NCBI GenBank assembly: GCA_041690635.1
Contig: JAWLGZ010000002.1
Location: 558,001 to 622,000 of the forward strand
Length of the DNA: 64,000 nt
Reading direction: 5' to 3'
DNA from: JAWLGZ01 sp041690635
Lineage (GTDB): Bacteria; Pseudomonadota; Gammaproteobacteria; Thiohalomonadales; Thiohalomonadaceae
Under the pieces are notes generated by a model. It was not told where the DNA came from. It saw only the letters and a program-made list of their open reading frames with translations, and ran no database searches. Within the stretch, counting starts at the first letter, position 1, and every line of letters starts with the position of its first letter. The position numbers and the translations under genes were made by a program. This document shows positions 37,801 to 46,600 of the stretch, piece by piece.

Positions 37801-38309
37801 AGCTCGGTCTCGGCGACACCACCGGGCGCACCGCCCCGGTGCAGGTGGGTAGCGGTACCGACTGGGAGAAGGTAAGCACCGGCCAGGCCCATACATTGGC
37901 ACTCAAGAGCGACGGCACCCTCTGGGCCTGGGGCTACAACCAGTACGGCCAGCTCGGTCTCGGCCACACCGTCCAGAACACCTCGCCGGTTCAGGTGGAC
38001 AGCGCCACCGACTGGGAGCAGATCAGTGCCGGATGGGGCCACTCCGCGGCAGTGAAGTCGGACGGCAGCCTCTGGACCTGGGGCCGTAACTGGGCCGGCC
38101 ATCTCGGCTTGGGCGACACCACCGCCCAGCGCACCTCACCGACGCGGGTGGGCAGCGCCACCGACTGGCGGTCGGTCAGTGCGGGCGCGATCCACACCGT
38201 CGCGGTGAGGGCGGGCGACACCTTATGGGCCTGGGGCCGAAATGAGCACGGCGAACTCGGCCTGCGCAGCGCCTGGTTCGACGAGCCGCAGGCGGTGCCG
38301 GCGTGGTAA
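34814..38309 (+). CDS. Secreted lipoprotein with 72-residue repeats and 14 RCC1-type repeats, interrupted by an assembly gap
   Basis: The protein starts with a lipoprotein signal (FLGVMLILLAGC) and a carboxypeptidase-regulatory-like domain (VNGPLAGALVEVWS). Two or more copies of a 72-residue repeat follow (period 216 bases, first copies near 35423 and 35639), with two cysteines each. After the gap come a short beta domain and 14 RCC1-like repeats of about 50 residues with the core DGTLWAWGxNxxGQLGLGD (36229-38300). Fourteen repeats equal two seven-bladed propellers. It is likely displayed on the outer membrane. Coordinates span the 100-N gap, across which the nominal frame is not meaningful. 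It ends eight bases from the convergent regulator gene. Confidence 0.85.
35423..35920 (+). repeat. 216-base tandem coding repeat
   Basis: Units starting near 35423 and 35639 are almost identical in DNA and encode STSVGTGGGISPAS... through ...YTTGAVTADCTVAA. The 100-N gap falls inside the second unit and the sequence resumes in the same unit. The true copy number is unknown. Confidence 0.9.
35787..35886. other. Assembly gap (100 N)
   Basis: Exactly 100 N, a conventional scaffold-gap length. The bases before (…GGCA) and after (GCACCTAC…) join seamlessly as they do in the intact repeat at 35564-35580. The missing DNA is thus zero or a whole number of 216-base repeat units. Confidence 0.98.
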
Positions 38310-38317
38310 GCGGCGGG

Positions 38318-40291
38318 TTACGGCTCCGGCTCCGGCTCCGGCGCCTGCAGTAGCTCCGCGATTAGCGCCCGGGTCGCCGCCGACGGTGCCACCCCGACGT
38401 GGGCGGCAAGAGCGGCGACACAGCGCTGCCACGCCGCCACCGCCGCGCTGGGCAGGCCCAGGGCCAGGTGATGGCGAATCAGCGCCTGCCACAGCCGCTC
38501 GTTGGCGGGTTGTGCGTCCAGCAACGTCTCCAGCCACGCCTCCCGGTCGGCGGCGGCGGCATCGTGCAGATGTGCCAGCACCGTTGTCACGATCCGGCGC
38601 AACAACGCCTCCGTGGGCAATGGCGCCGGTAACGCGGAGAGACGCGCCGCCGCGGCAACCAGACGGGCCAGGCGCTCGCCGCCTTGCGATGGCGCGTCCA
38701 GGTCACGCAGCAGCCACCAATAGTCCACCCTGCACAGGGCGGGGTTGAGTTCCACGCTACCCGGACGGGTCAGGATCATCTCCTCGCCGCCGAGATAGCG
38801 GCGCAGGCGATGGATCGCCGTATCGAGCGCCCGCTGGGCGCGGTCGCCGTCGCTGTCGGGCCAGAGCAGGTCGGCAAGCCGTTCGCGTAAGACCGGCCGT
38901 TTGCCGTCGCCCAGGCAGGCCAGGCTCAGCAGCAGCTCGTGCGCCTTGCCGCCCAGTTCCAGCGGCTGGCCGTCGAGGCGCACCGCCGGTCCGTCGAGCA
39001 GCGCCACCTCCAGTGCCCAGTACCAGTGTTCCGGGACGGCGAGATCCGGCGGCGGCGGCAGCCGGCGCTGGCGGATCAGCCAGCGCACGTAATCCGGCTC
39101 GATGCCGGCGATGAGCGCGCGGGCGCAGAGCGTCGCCATCGTGCTCCCGCGCCACCAGGGAAAATTGACATAGCGCTGCTCACGACCGAGCGCCAGGGTC
39201 TGCGCCAGCACGCGCCGGCCGCGCGCCTCCATGCCCAGGCTGAAGGCCGCGTGTGCCCGGGTCAGGCCGCGCGCGAACGGCACATAGCCCGATTCCATGG
39301 CACGGCCTATGAGCCGCGCCCGGCCGACGTGTACCAGTGCGCGCAGAAACCGGCGCTGCTCCACGTAAAGTTGGGCAAGCCCGATACGGGTCACCGCCTG
39401 GGGAAAGATGGCACCCGATCTTTCCGCCAGTGTCACCGCCTCGCGGGCGTGTCGCAGGGCCAACTGCAAATCGTCCTGCAACAGGTGCAGCCAGGCACGG
39501 CTGTAGTGATAGCCGGAACGGTCCAGATAGTGCTCCGGGGACCCCGAGTGCGCCATCCGCGCAAGCCATTCGCCGGCCTCGGCCAGGTTGTGCCGCGTCA
39601 GCGCGAGGAACGCCCCCTGCATGTGGAAATGGGAGTCCCAGGAGTGAATGGCGCTCTCCTCCGCGAGGGCAAGTCCACCCTGCACCTCCGACAGGCACTC
39701 GGCATAGTCGACAAACAGGCGCCGAATCATCGCCACCAGGGAGTGGCTGAGCAGGCGGGCGCGGATGTCGCCGGTCCGCTCGCGTATCGCCGTCATGCGA
39801 TGACTGAGCACCTCCGCACCCAGCAGATCACCCCGCCAGATGCGGTGCAGAAGCAGGTAGTTGGCGGCGCTCAGGCGGGCGAAATCGTCACCCTCTGCCT
39901 CGAACGCCTCCAGGCAGCGCCCGGCCCAGTGGGCCATCCGGGGATGGTCCGGCTGGCGAAACACCAGTCCACCGAAGTAACAGGCATCCAGCTCCCGCAA
40001 CAACGGCTCGGGCAGGCCGATGGCGGGCCGGCGGCGGGCAAACTCGGCGAGCAGCGGATCGAGCGGGTGAAAATCGGAGAGGGTGTGGATGCGGCCCGCC
40101 ACGGCGACAGTAAAGGCGAGCCAGGCCGCCGGGCCCGCCGCCTGCCGATAGCGCAGGAACAACCGCTCGGCAGCCTGTGCCGCCGTCAGGGGCACCTCGC
40201 TCAACTGCCGCCAGACCTCGGCGAGCGGCACCACCTCCGCCGACTCGAGCACGGTGACCCAGCGGCTGGGAAGGCTGGTGGTCGTGTCCAC
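38318..40291 (-). CDS. SARP/BTAD-type transcriptional regulator with helical repeat N terminus
   Basis: A 657-residue regulator. About residues 1-410 are TPR-like helical repeats. Then comes an OmpR-type winged helix (VRLDGQPLELGGKAHELLLSLACLGDG, then LADLLWPDSDGDRAQRALDTAIHRLRRYLG) and a C-terminal bacterial transcriptional activation domain (ANERLWQALIRHHLALGLPSAAVAAWQRCVAAL). Placing the DNA-binding unit after a large helical domain differs from classical SARPs, which start with it. No ATPase motif is present. It is divergent from the TetR gene and converges on the RCC1 lipoprotein; targets unknown. Confidence 0.8.
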   Translation of the reverse strand: MDTTTSLPSRWVTVLESAEVVPLAEVWRQLSEVPLTAAQAAERLFLRYRQAAGPAAWLAFTVAVAGRIHTLSDFHPLDPLLAEFARRRPAIGLPEPLLRELDACYFGGLVFRQPDHPRMAHWAGRCLEAFEAEGDDFARLSAANYLLLHRIWRGDLLGAEVLSHRMTAIRERTGDIRARLLSHSLVAMIRRLFVDYAECLSEVQGGLALAEESAIHSWDSHFHMQGAFLALTRHNLAEAGEWLARMAHSGSPEHYLDRSGYHYSRAWLHLLQDDLQLALRHAREAVTLAERSGAIFPQAVTRIGLAQLYVEQRRFLRALVHVGRARLIGRAMESGYVPFARGLTRAHAAFSLGMEARGRRVLAQTLALGREQRYVNFPWWRGSTMATLCARALIAGIEPDYVRWLIRQRRLPPPPDLAVPEHWYWALEVALLDGPAVRLDGQPLELGGKAHELLLSLACLGDGKRPVLRERLADLLWPDSDGDRAQRALDTAIHRLRRYLGGEEMILTRPGSVELNPALCRVDYWWLLRDLDAPSQGGERLARLVAAAARLSALPAPLPTEALLRRIVTTVLAHLHDAAAADREAWLETLLDAQPANERLWQALIRHHLALGLPSAAVAAWQRCVAALAAHVGVAPSAATRALIAELLQAPEPEPEP

Positions 40292-40477
40292 TGCGATCCC
40301 CCTTGATTCTGGTTATTGTGCGCAACGGCCCCCGCAGCTGCACACTTGGGGGGCAGGGTAACACCCCCCTCGGCAAGGGGACAGTTTGCCCATTGATTCC
40401 CCGACCCGGTCGATCTCCGCGCTCCCTCCCCCTCCCGGTCCACTGCACCGCGGACGGACGAAGGCTTGGGCTTGTCC

Positions 40478-40493
40478 TTTACCAATCGGTCAA
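40478..40493. promoter_or_regulatory. TetR operator, site 1 (before tetR)
   Basis: The palindrome TTTACC-AATC-GGTCAA lies 13 bases before the tetR start codon. An equivalent TTAACC-GGAC-GGTCAA lies at 41176-41191, and the match continues into CTA after both. This is the expected layout for autoregulation. Confidence 0.65.
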
Positions 40494-40506
40494 CTATTAT
40501 CGGCGC

Positions 40507-41115
40507 ATGGGCAGAGTCAGCGATGCACGCAAGCGGCTGTTGGAGGCCGCGGTGGACCTCATCCACACCCGCAGCTACACCGCTGTCGGGGTGCAGGAGA
40601 TCTGCGCGCGGGCAGGGGTCCAGAAAGGAAGTTTCTACCACTTCTTCCCCTCAAAGCGTGAGTTGTCCCTGGCTGCCATCGATGAGCTCTGGCGGCGCAT
40701 CCAGGAGCGAGTGATCGGGCCGGCGTTCTCCCCCGACCTGCCCCCACTGGCGCGCATTGAGCGCTTTTTCGAACAAAGCGCGCAGGTGCAGCGTGAACTG
40801 ATGGAGCAGACGGGACAGGTGCTGGGCTGCCCCCTGGGCAACCTGGCGCTGGAGTTGAGCACCCAGGAGCCGATCCTGCGCGAGCGGATCGAGACCCTGT
40901 TTCGGGCCGCCGAACGGCAGATTGCCGCGACCCTGGAGGAGGCGGTTCGGGACGGCTCGGCACCTGGGATCGACCCGGTCGCCGGAGCCAGGGCACTGTT
41001 CGCGTATATGGAGGGGGTCCTGCTGGTGGCCAAGACCCGCAACGACCCCGATTACGTGGCGGAGCTCGGCCGAAACGCGCTTGGGCTGATCGGGGCGCCG
41101 TGTGGAGCACCATGA
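40507..41115 (+). CDS. TetR/AcrR-family repressor
   Basis: A 202-residue repressor. The N-terminal helix-turn-helix reads SDARKRLLEAAVDLIHTRSYTAVGVQEICARAGVQKGSFYHFFPSKREL, a textbook TetR DNA-binding region. The C-terminal ligand domain contains LGCPLGNLALELS, whose cysteine suits sensing of an electrophile. A palindrome just upstream (40478-40493) repeats before the AhpD-like gene, so it probably controls itself and that gene. No further open frame of this unit is seen upstream of the ATG. Confidence 0.92.
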   Translation: MGRVSDARKRLLEAAVDLIHTRSYTAVGVQEICARAGVQKGSFYHFFPSKRELSLAAIDELWRRIQERVIGPAFSPDLPPLARIERFFEQSAQVQRELMEQTGQVLGCPLGNLALELSTQEPILRERIETLFRAAERQIAATLEEAVRDGSAPGIDPVAGARALFAYMEGVLLVAKTRNDPDYVAELGRNALGLIGAPCGAP

Positions 41116-41175
41116 ACTGGCAACGGCCGGTACGGATTCACCGGGGCGCATGCGCCCTTTTTTCAGTCTGGAAAC

Positions 41176-41191
41176 TTAACCGGACGGTCAA
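41176..41191. promoter_or_regulatory. TetR operator, site 2 (before AhpD-like gene)
   Basis: TTAACC-GGAC-GGTCAA, the same half-sites and spacing as at 40478-40493, ends just before the AGAGGAG ribosome site of the next gene. Repressor bound here would block its transcription. Confidence 0.65.
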
Positions 41192-41209
41192 CTAGAGGAG
41201 AGAACAGCC

Positions 41210-41770
41210 GTGAATACGGAGCCCAACAACACGACCACCGACCAGCCGCTGCTGTTCGGCCCTGCCCCCGGCGAAGCGCAGGGGGAACTGGCCACCCTGT
41301 ACCGGGACACGGAGCGACTCTTCGGATTCCTGCCGAACGCCGCCCGCCTGTTCGGGATCAGTCCGCACCTACTCGCGCAGCAGATGGAGCACGTCGGCTT
41401 TTTCAGCACCCATCCCACCCTCAGCGCACCGCTGCTGGCCTTCATCCGGCTGCTGGTGTCCGAACAGGCCCGTTGCACCTACTGCATCGATCTGAACGTG
41501 GCGTTACTCATGCAGGCGGGGGTGGCTGCGGAGGCGATTGGAGCCGCACGCCGGGATCCAGACCAGGCGCCGCTGCCGGAAGCGGAGAAGGCGCTCCTGC
41601 ACTTCGTGCTCGCTGCCGTCGCGAATCCGCACCCTATCGGCGAACAGGAGATGGCGCGGCTCCGCGCCCACGGCTGGCGCGACAGTGCGATCTTCGAGGC
41701 TGTGCACCACGGTGCCCACGCCGTCGCGGTGGATATCATCCTGGACACCTTCAAGGTGACCTCGGACTGA
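41210..41770 (+). CDS. Carboxymuconolactone decarboxylase/AhpD-like protein
   Basis: A 186-residue helical protein of the AhpD/CMD fold with the redox pair EQARCTYCIDLN. In AhpD the pattern is ExxCxxCxxxH; here the histidine position after the CxxC is not histidine, so peroxidase-type catalysis may be altered. The start is a GTG at 41210 after AGAGGAGAGAA. It lies directly behind a TetR operator, and a small heavy-metal-associated-like gene follows 20 bases later. Confidence 0.8.
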   Translation: MNTEPNNTTTDQPLLFGPAPGEAQGELATLYRDTERLFGFLPNAARLFGISPHLLAQQMEHVGFFSTHPTLSAPLLAFIRLLVSEQARCTYCIDLNVALLMQAGVAAEAIGAARRDPDQAPLPEAEKALLHFVLAAVANPHPIGEQEMARLRAHGWRDSAIFEAVHHGAHAVAVDIILDTFKVTSD

Positions 41771-41790
41771 CCTGAAGAGGAGTATCCGTC

Positions 41791-42012
41791 ATGCGGGAGA
41801 CACTGCTACACGTCACAGAGGTGCTGACCCCGGAGCGGCGCGAGGTGCTCTGCCGGGTCCTGGAGCGTTCAGGCGCCGGGTGCAACACGCGTGCGCAGTC
41901 GAGCAAGCCCCACCTGATCTTCGTGCAATTCGACGAGGCGCGCGCCAGCCCGGGGAGCCTCATCGAGGCGCTGGTCGATGCGGGGTTCGCGGCACGGCTG
42001 GTCGATGTATAA
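41791..42012 (+). CDS. Small protein, possibly heavy-metal-associated (HMA)-like
   Basis: A 73-residue protein with a beta-alpha-beta-beta-alpha-beta look (VLTPERREVLCRVLERSGAGC, then HLIFVQFDEARAS, then LIEALVDAGFAARLVDV). This recalls ferredoxin-like HMA domains, although the metal-binding CxxC is missing. A GAAGAGG ribosome site precedes the ATG. It is co-transcribed with the AhpD-like gene. Function unknown. Confidence 0.65.
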   Translation: MRETLLHVTEVLTPERREVLCRVLERSGAGCNTRAQSSKPHLIFVQFDEARASPGSLIEALVDAGFAARLVDV

Positions 42013-42084
42013 GGAAGCGCCGACCGATTCGGCCTTTCCTCGCGGCGAGGAGCACAGGGAGGTGCTCCATCGACCGCCAGGGGG

Positions 42085-43356
42085 CTATTTCAGCTTTTCG
42101 ATGCCCAGCGCCTTGAGGATGTACTTCTCGTAGAGCGGGTCATTGGAGCCCTTCTTCATCTTGGCCATGAAGTACTTCTCGAAGGCCACCTTGGCCATGT
42201 GGACCCACTTGCCCTTCTTCATCCAGGAGACATTACGGGGCGGGATCTGGGGCATGGCCACAAAGGCGACTCCGGTATTGCCGAGGTCGGCCAGGCAGAT
42301 GGCGTTCCAGGTCCCCTTCTGATCGGGTGCCCGCCCCTCGATGGCGTTCTTGATGTTGTGGACGGTCGCCGCAACCATCGACTCGATCATGTAGCCGGTT
42401 TTCGGCGTGCCGGTGGGGACGGGGGTGGTCTCCACGGGCGGGATGGCGATGCACACCCCCACCGAGTAGATGTTGTTCCACTTCGGGTTGAACTGGAACT
42501 CGTTCACCTTGACGAAGCCGCGCGGATTGCACAGCTCCTCGCCCGCTGACGCGACCGCATCCACCCCCTTGAAGGCGGGCAGCATCATGCTGTACTTGAA
42601 CGGCAGCTCGTGCTCCTTGATCACCTCACCCTTGTCGTTGTGCTCGGCGACAAACATCTTCCCGGATTCGACCCGGGTGACCTTGGCGTTGCAGATCCAG
42701 TTGATGTGGCGCTGACGCAGCTCCGACTCCATCATCCCCTTCGAGTCCCCCACCCCGCCCAGTCCGAGATGACCGATGTAGGGTTCGGAGGTGACGAAGG
42801 TCATGGGCACCCGGTCACGCAGTTTGCGCCGGCAAAGATCGGTGTCATAGATGAAGGCGGCCTCGTAGGCGGGCCCGAAGCAGGAGGCGCCCTGGGCGGC
42901 ACCGACCACGATCGGCCCCGGATCGCGGACGAACTCCTTCCACGCCGCGTAGGCGTGCTCCGCGTGATCGACGGTGCAGACCGAATGGGTGTGGCCATCG
43001 GGCCCCAGCCCCTCCACCTCCTCGAACGCCAGTTTCGGTCCGGTGGCGATGACGAGGTAGTCGTAATCGAGAGCGCTGTCGTCGTCCAGAATGACCCGGT
43101 TCTCGTCCGGCTTGATTGCCTTCGCCGCCTTGGGCAGGAAGCGGATATCCTTTTTGGCGAGGTACGGTTCGAGGGGAAAAGTGGTGTCCTTGCGGCTGCG
43201 CCAACCGACCGCCACCCACGGGTTGGAGGGAACAAAGCTGAAGGTCTCGGTATTGGAGACCACCGTCACCTCGTGCTCACTGCCCAGGGCGGCCTTAACA
43301 TCGTATGCGGCCGGAAGCCCGCCGGTGCTCGCTCCGATAATGACCACGTGTGCCAT
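42085..43356 (-). CDS. FAD-dependent sulfide:quinone oxidoreductase-family protein
   Basis: A 423-residue flavoprotein with an FAD-binding start HVVIIGASTGGLPAAYDV, the second dinucleotide region YDYLVIATGPKL, and PKWNNIYSVGVCIAIPP for the flavin end. Cysteines occur in GASCFGPAYEAAF, ELCNPRGF and VGVCIAI, positions consistent with the redox cysteines of sulfide:quinone reductases. The C terminus has an amphipathic membrane-contact character (WVHMAKVAFEKYFMAKMKKG). It would oxidise sulfide to polysulfide and reduce quinone. The subtype is not assigned. AGGAGGAG precedes the ATG at 43356. Confidence 0.88.
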   Translation of the reverse strand: MAHVVIIGASTGGLPAAYDVKAALGSEHEVTVVSNTETFSFVPSNPWVAVGWRSRKDTTFPLEPYLAKKDIRFLPKAAKAIKPDENRVILDDDSALDYDYLVIATGPKLAFEEVEGLGPDGHTHSVCTVDHAEHAYAAWKEFVRDPGPIVVGAAQGASCFGPAYEAAFIYDTDLCRRKLRDRVPMTFVTSEPYIGHLGLGGVGDSKGMMESELRQRHINWICNAKVTRVESGKMFVAEHNDKGEVIKEHELPFKYSMMLPAFKGVDAVASAGEELCNPRGFVKVNEFQFNPKWNNIYSVGVCIAIPPVETTPVPTGTPKTGYMIESMVAATVHNIKNAIEGRAPDQKGTWNAICLADLGNTGVAFVAMPQIPPRNVSWMKKGKWVHMAKVAFEKYFMAKMKKGSNDPLYEKYILKALGIEKLK

Positions 43357-43636
43357 GCGACTCCTCCTGTCGTGAAAGGCCTGGCTTGACGACCCGGAGT
43401 CGCCTTTGATTCGGCATCCCTGCAAAAGGGATAAAAATGCGGTAGGTTCGCCCTGAAAAGCATAAGCGAGCCGGCGCAATCATGCGGCTGGACACGTGTG
43501 AAGGGAGGGATGTGTCGAAGCCGCCGTTGAAGGCCGTATGCCACGGGGCAGTGAACACCGGTTCACCGCCCCGGGTCCAACGACTACAATACGCGACTTT
43601 TGCGCCGCTCCCAAGCGGAGCGGAGCCGGTTTTTTC
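43357..43636. other. Divergent intergenic region between the SQR-family gene and mfd
   Basis: These 280 bases hold both promoters. A small hairpin (CCGCT-CCCA-AGCGG) followed by a TTTTTT run lies directly before the mfd start codon; it could attenuate mfd or be chance. No gene is seen. Confidence 0.4.
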
Positions 43637-46600
43637 ATGGACAGCACCTACCACTCCCCACTGAACCCGCTACTGGCGACACGCCCCGGCGACCGCGTCA
43701 CCTGGGGGCGACTGTATGGCTCCGGCACGGGCCTGGCCATCGCCACCGCTGCCTGCCGACAGGAACGGCCGCTGGTGGTAATCACCGCCGATGCATCCAC
43801 CGCCACCCGGCTGGAATACGAACTACGCTTCTTCCTCGGCCGCGATCCGGCGGTTCCGGTGCTCGGCTTTCCTGACTGGGAGACCCTGCCCTACGACGCC
43901 TTCTCACCGCACCAGGACATCATCTCCGAGCGGCTCTCGACCCTGTACCAGCTCCCTGCCATGGAGCGGGGCATCCTCATCGCCCCGGTCGCCACCCTCA
44001 TGCACCGGCTGGCGCCGCGCAGCTACATCCGTGGCGGCAGCCTGGTCCTCGGTATCGGCGAGCGGCTCGACCTGGAGCGGATGCGGCGGAACCTGGAGCA
44101 GGCGGGCTATCAGTGCGTCTCCCAGGTGTTCGGACACGGCGAGTTCGCGGTGCGCGGCAGCATCCTTGATCTCTACCCGATGGGCAGCTCCCTCCCCTTC
44201 CGCATCGAACTGTTCGACGACGAGGTGGAGTCCATCCGCACCTTCGACCCGGAGAGCCAACGCTCGCTGGAGAAGGTGGAGAGCATCCGGATGCTTCCCG
44301 CCCGCGAGTTCCCGCTGAGCGACGAGGCGATCCGCCACTTCCGCCAGGCCTACCGCACCGCCATCGCCGGCGATCCGCAGCGCAGCCTCATCTACCGGGA
44401 CGTGAGCAACGGCCTGGCGCCGCCCGGTATCGAGTACTACCTGCCGCTCTTCTTTGAACAGACCGAGACCCTGTTCGACTACCTGCCGGAGGGGGCGCAG
44501 CTGCTGACCGGCGAGGGGGTGCAGGCGGCGGCCGAGACCTTCCGCCGCGAGTGCGACGAGCGGTTCGAGATGCTCCGCCACAACATCGAACGGCCGCTGC
44601 TGGAACCGACCGCCGTGTTCCTCGACATGCCGGAGGTGATGGGGCGCATCAAGGGGTTCCCCCGCACCGCCATCCAGTCATTCGAGGTGGCGGAGGCGAA
44701 GGGCAAGGCGATCAATCACGCCACCGAGGCACCGCCCCGGCTGGCCCTGGAGGCGCGCGCCGAAAGGCCTGCCGCCGCGCTGCTGGAGTTCCTGGAAGCG
44801 TTTTCCGGCCGGGTGCTGTTTGCCGCCGAATCGGCCGGCCGGCGCGAAGCGCTCCTGGATCTGCTGCACGGCTGTGATCTGGCGCCCGCGCCGGTCGACA
44901 GCTGGCAGGCGTTCCTCGACAGCGAAGCCCCCGTCGGCATTCTGGTCGCGCCGCTGGAGCGCGGCCTGCTGATGACCGACCCGGCCATCGCCGTCATCGC
45001 CGAGCCGCAGCTCTACGGCGAGCAGGTGATGCAGCGGCGGCGCCGCCGCCGCGGCGGGCGCGGCCGTGATCTGGATGCGGTGGTCCGCAACCTGGCCGAG
45101 CTGCAGATCGGCGCCCCGGTCGTCCACGAGGACCACGGCGTGGGCCGCTATCTGGGGTTGCAGAAACTGACCGCCGGCGGCATCGAGGCGGAGTTCCTTA
45201 CCCTGGAGTACGCCGGCGGCGACAAGCTCTACGTCCCGGTCGCCTCGCTGCACCTCATCAGCCGCTACACCGGTGCGGCGCCGGAAAACACGCCGCTGCA
45301 CAAGCTCGGCACCAATCAGTGGGAGCGGGCCAAACGCAAGGCGAGCGAGCGGGTGCGCGATGTGGCCGCCGAGCTGCTCGATCTCTACGCCCGCCGCGAG
45401 GCGCGCCAGGGCCACGCCTATCCGCTCGACCGCGGCCAGTACGCCGCCTTCGCCGCCACCTTCCCGTTCGAGGAGACCCCGGACCAGCAGGAGGCGATCG
45501 ACGCGGTGCTGGCCGACATGGAGGCGCCGCGGCCGATGGATCGGCTGGTATGCGGCGACGTCGGTTTCGGCAAGACCGAGGTGGCGATGCGCGCCGCCTT
45601 TGTCGCGGTGATGGGGGGCAAGCAGGTGACCATGCTGGTCCCCACCACCCTGCTCGCCCAGCAGCACTATGAGAACTTCCGCGACCGCTTCGCCGACTGG
45701 CCGGTGCGGATCGCCCACGTCTCCCGCTTCCGCTCCAAGAAGGAGCAGGACGAGACGCTGCAGGGGCTGGAAGAGGGCATGGTCGACATCGTCATCGGCA
45801 CCCACAAGCTGCTGCAATCCGGCATCCAATACAAACGGCTGGGGCTCGTGATCATCGACGAGGAGCACCGCTTCGGCGTGCGCCAGAAGGAGCGATTCAA
45901 GGCGCTGCGCGCCGAGGTGGACGTGCTCACGCTCACCGCCACGCCCATTCCGCGCACCCTCAACATGGCGATCTCCGGCATGCGCGACCTGTCGGTGATC
46001 GCCTCGCCGCCTGCCAAGCGGCTGGCGGTGAAGACCTTCGTCAGCGAATGGAACGCCCCGCTCATCCGCGAGGCGTGCCTGCGCGAGATCAAGCGCGGAG
46101 GACAGGTCTATTTCCTCCACAACGAGGTGGAGACCATCGAGAAGATGGCACGCGAGGTGGAGGCGATGGTGCCGGAGGCGACCGTCGCCGTCGCCCACGG
46201 ACAGATGCGCGAGCGGGAGCTGGAGCGGGTGATGACCGACTTCTACCACCAGCGTTTCAATCTGCTCCTGTGCACCACCATCATCGAGACCGGCATCGAT
46301 ATCCCGAGCGCCAACACCATCGTCATCAACCGCGCCGACCGCTTTGGCCTGGCCCAGCTCTATCAACTGCGCGGGCGGGTCGGCCGCTCCCACCACCGTG
46401 CTTACGCCTACCTCGTGATCCCGTCGAAACGGGCGATCACGCCGGACGCGGTGAAACGGCTGGAGGCGATCGAGGCGATCGAGGAGCTGGGCACCGGCTT
46501 CACCCTGGCCACCCACGACCTGGAGATCCGCGGGGCCGGCGAGCTGCTGGGAGAGGAGCAGAGCGGCCAGATGCAGGAGATCGGTTTCACGCTCTATACG

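Noticed and set aside
35757..38102. Repetitive open frame antisense to the RCC1 repeats
   Set aside because: Its apparent repeats only reflect the repeats of the true gene. It also runs into the assembly gap.
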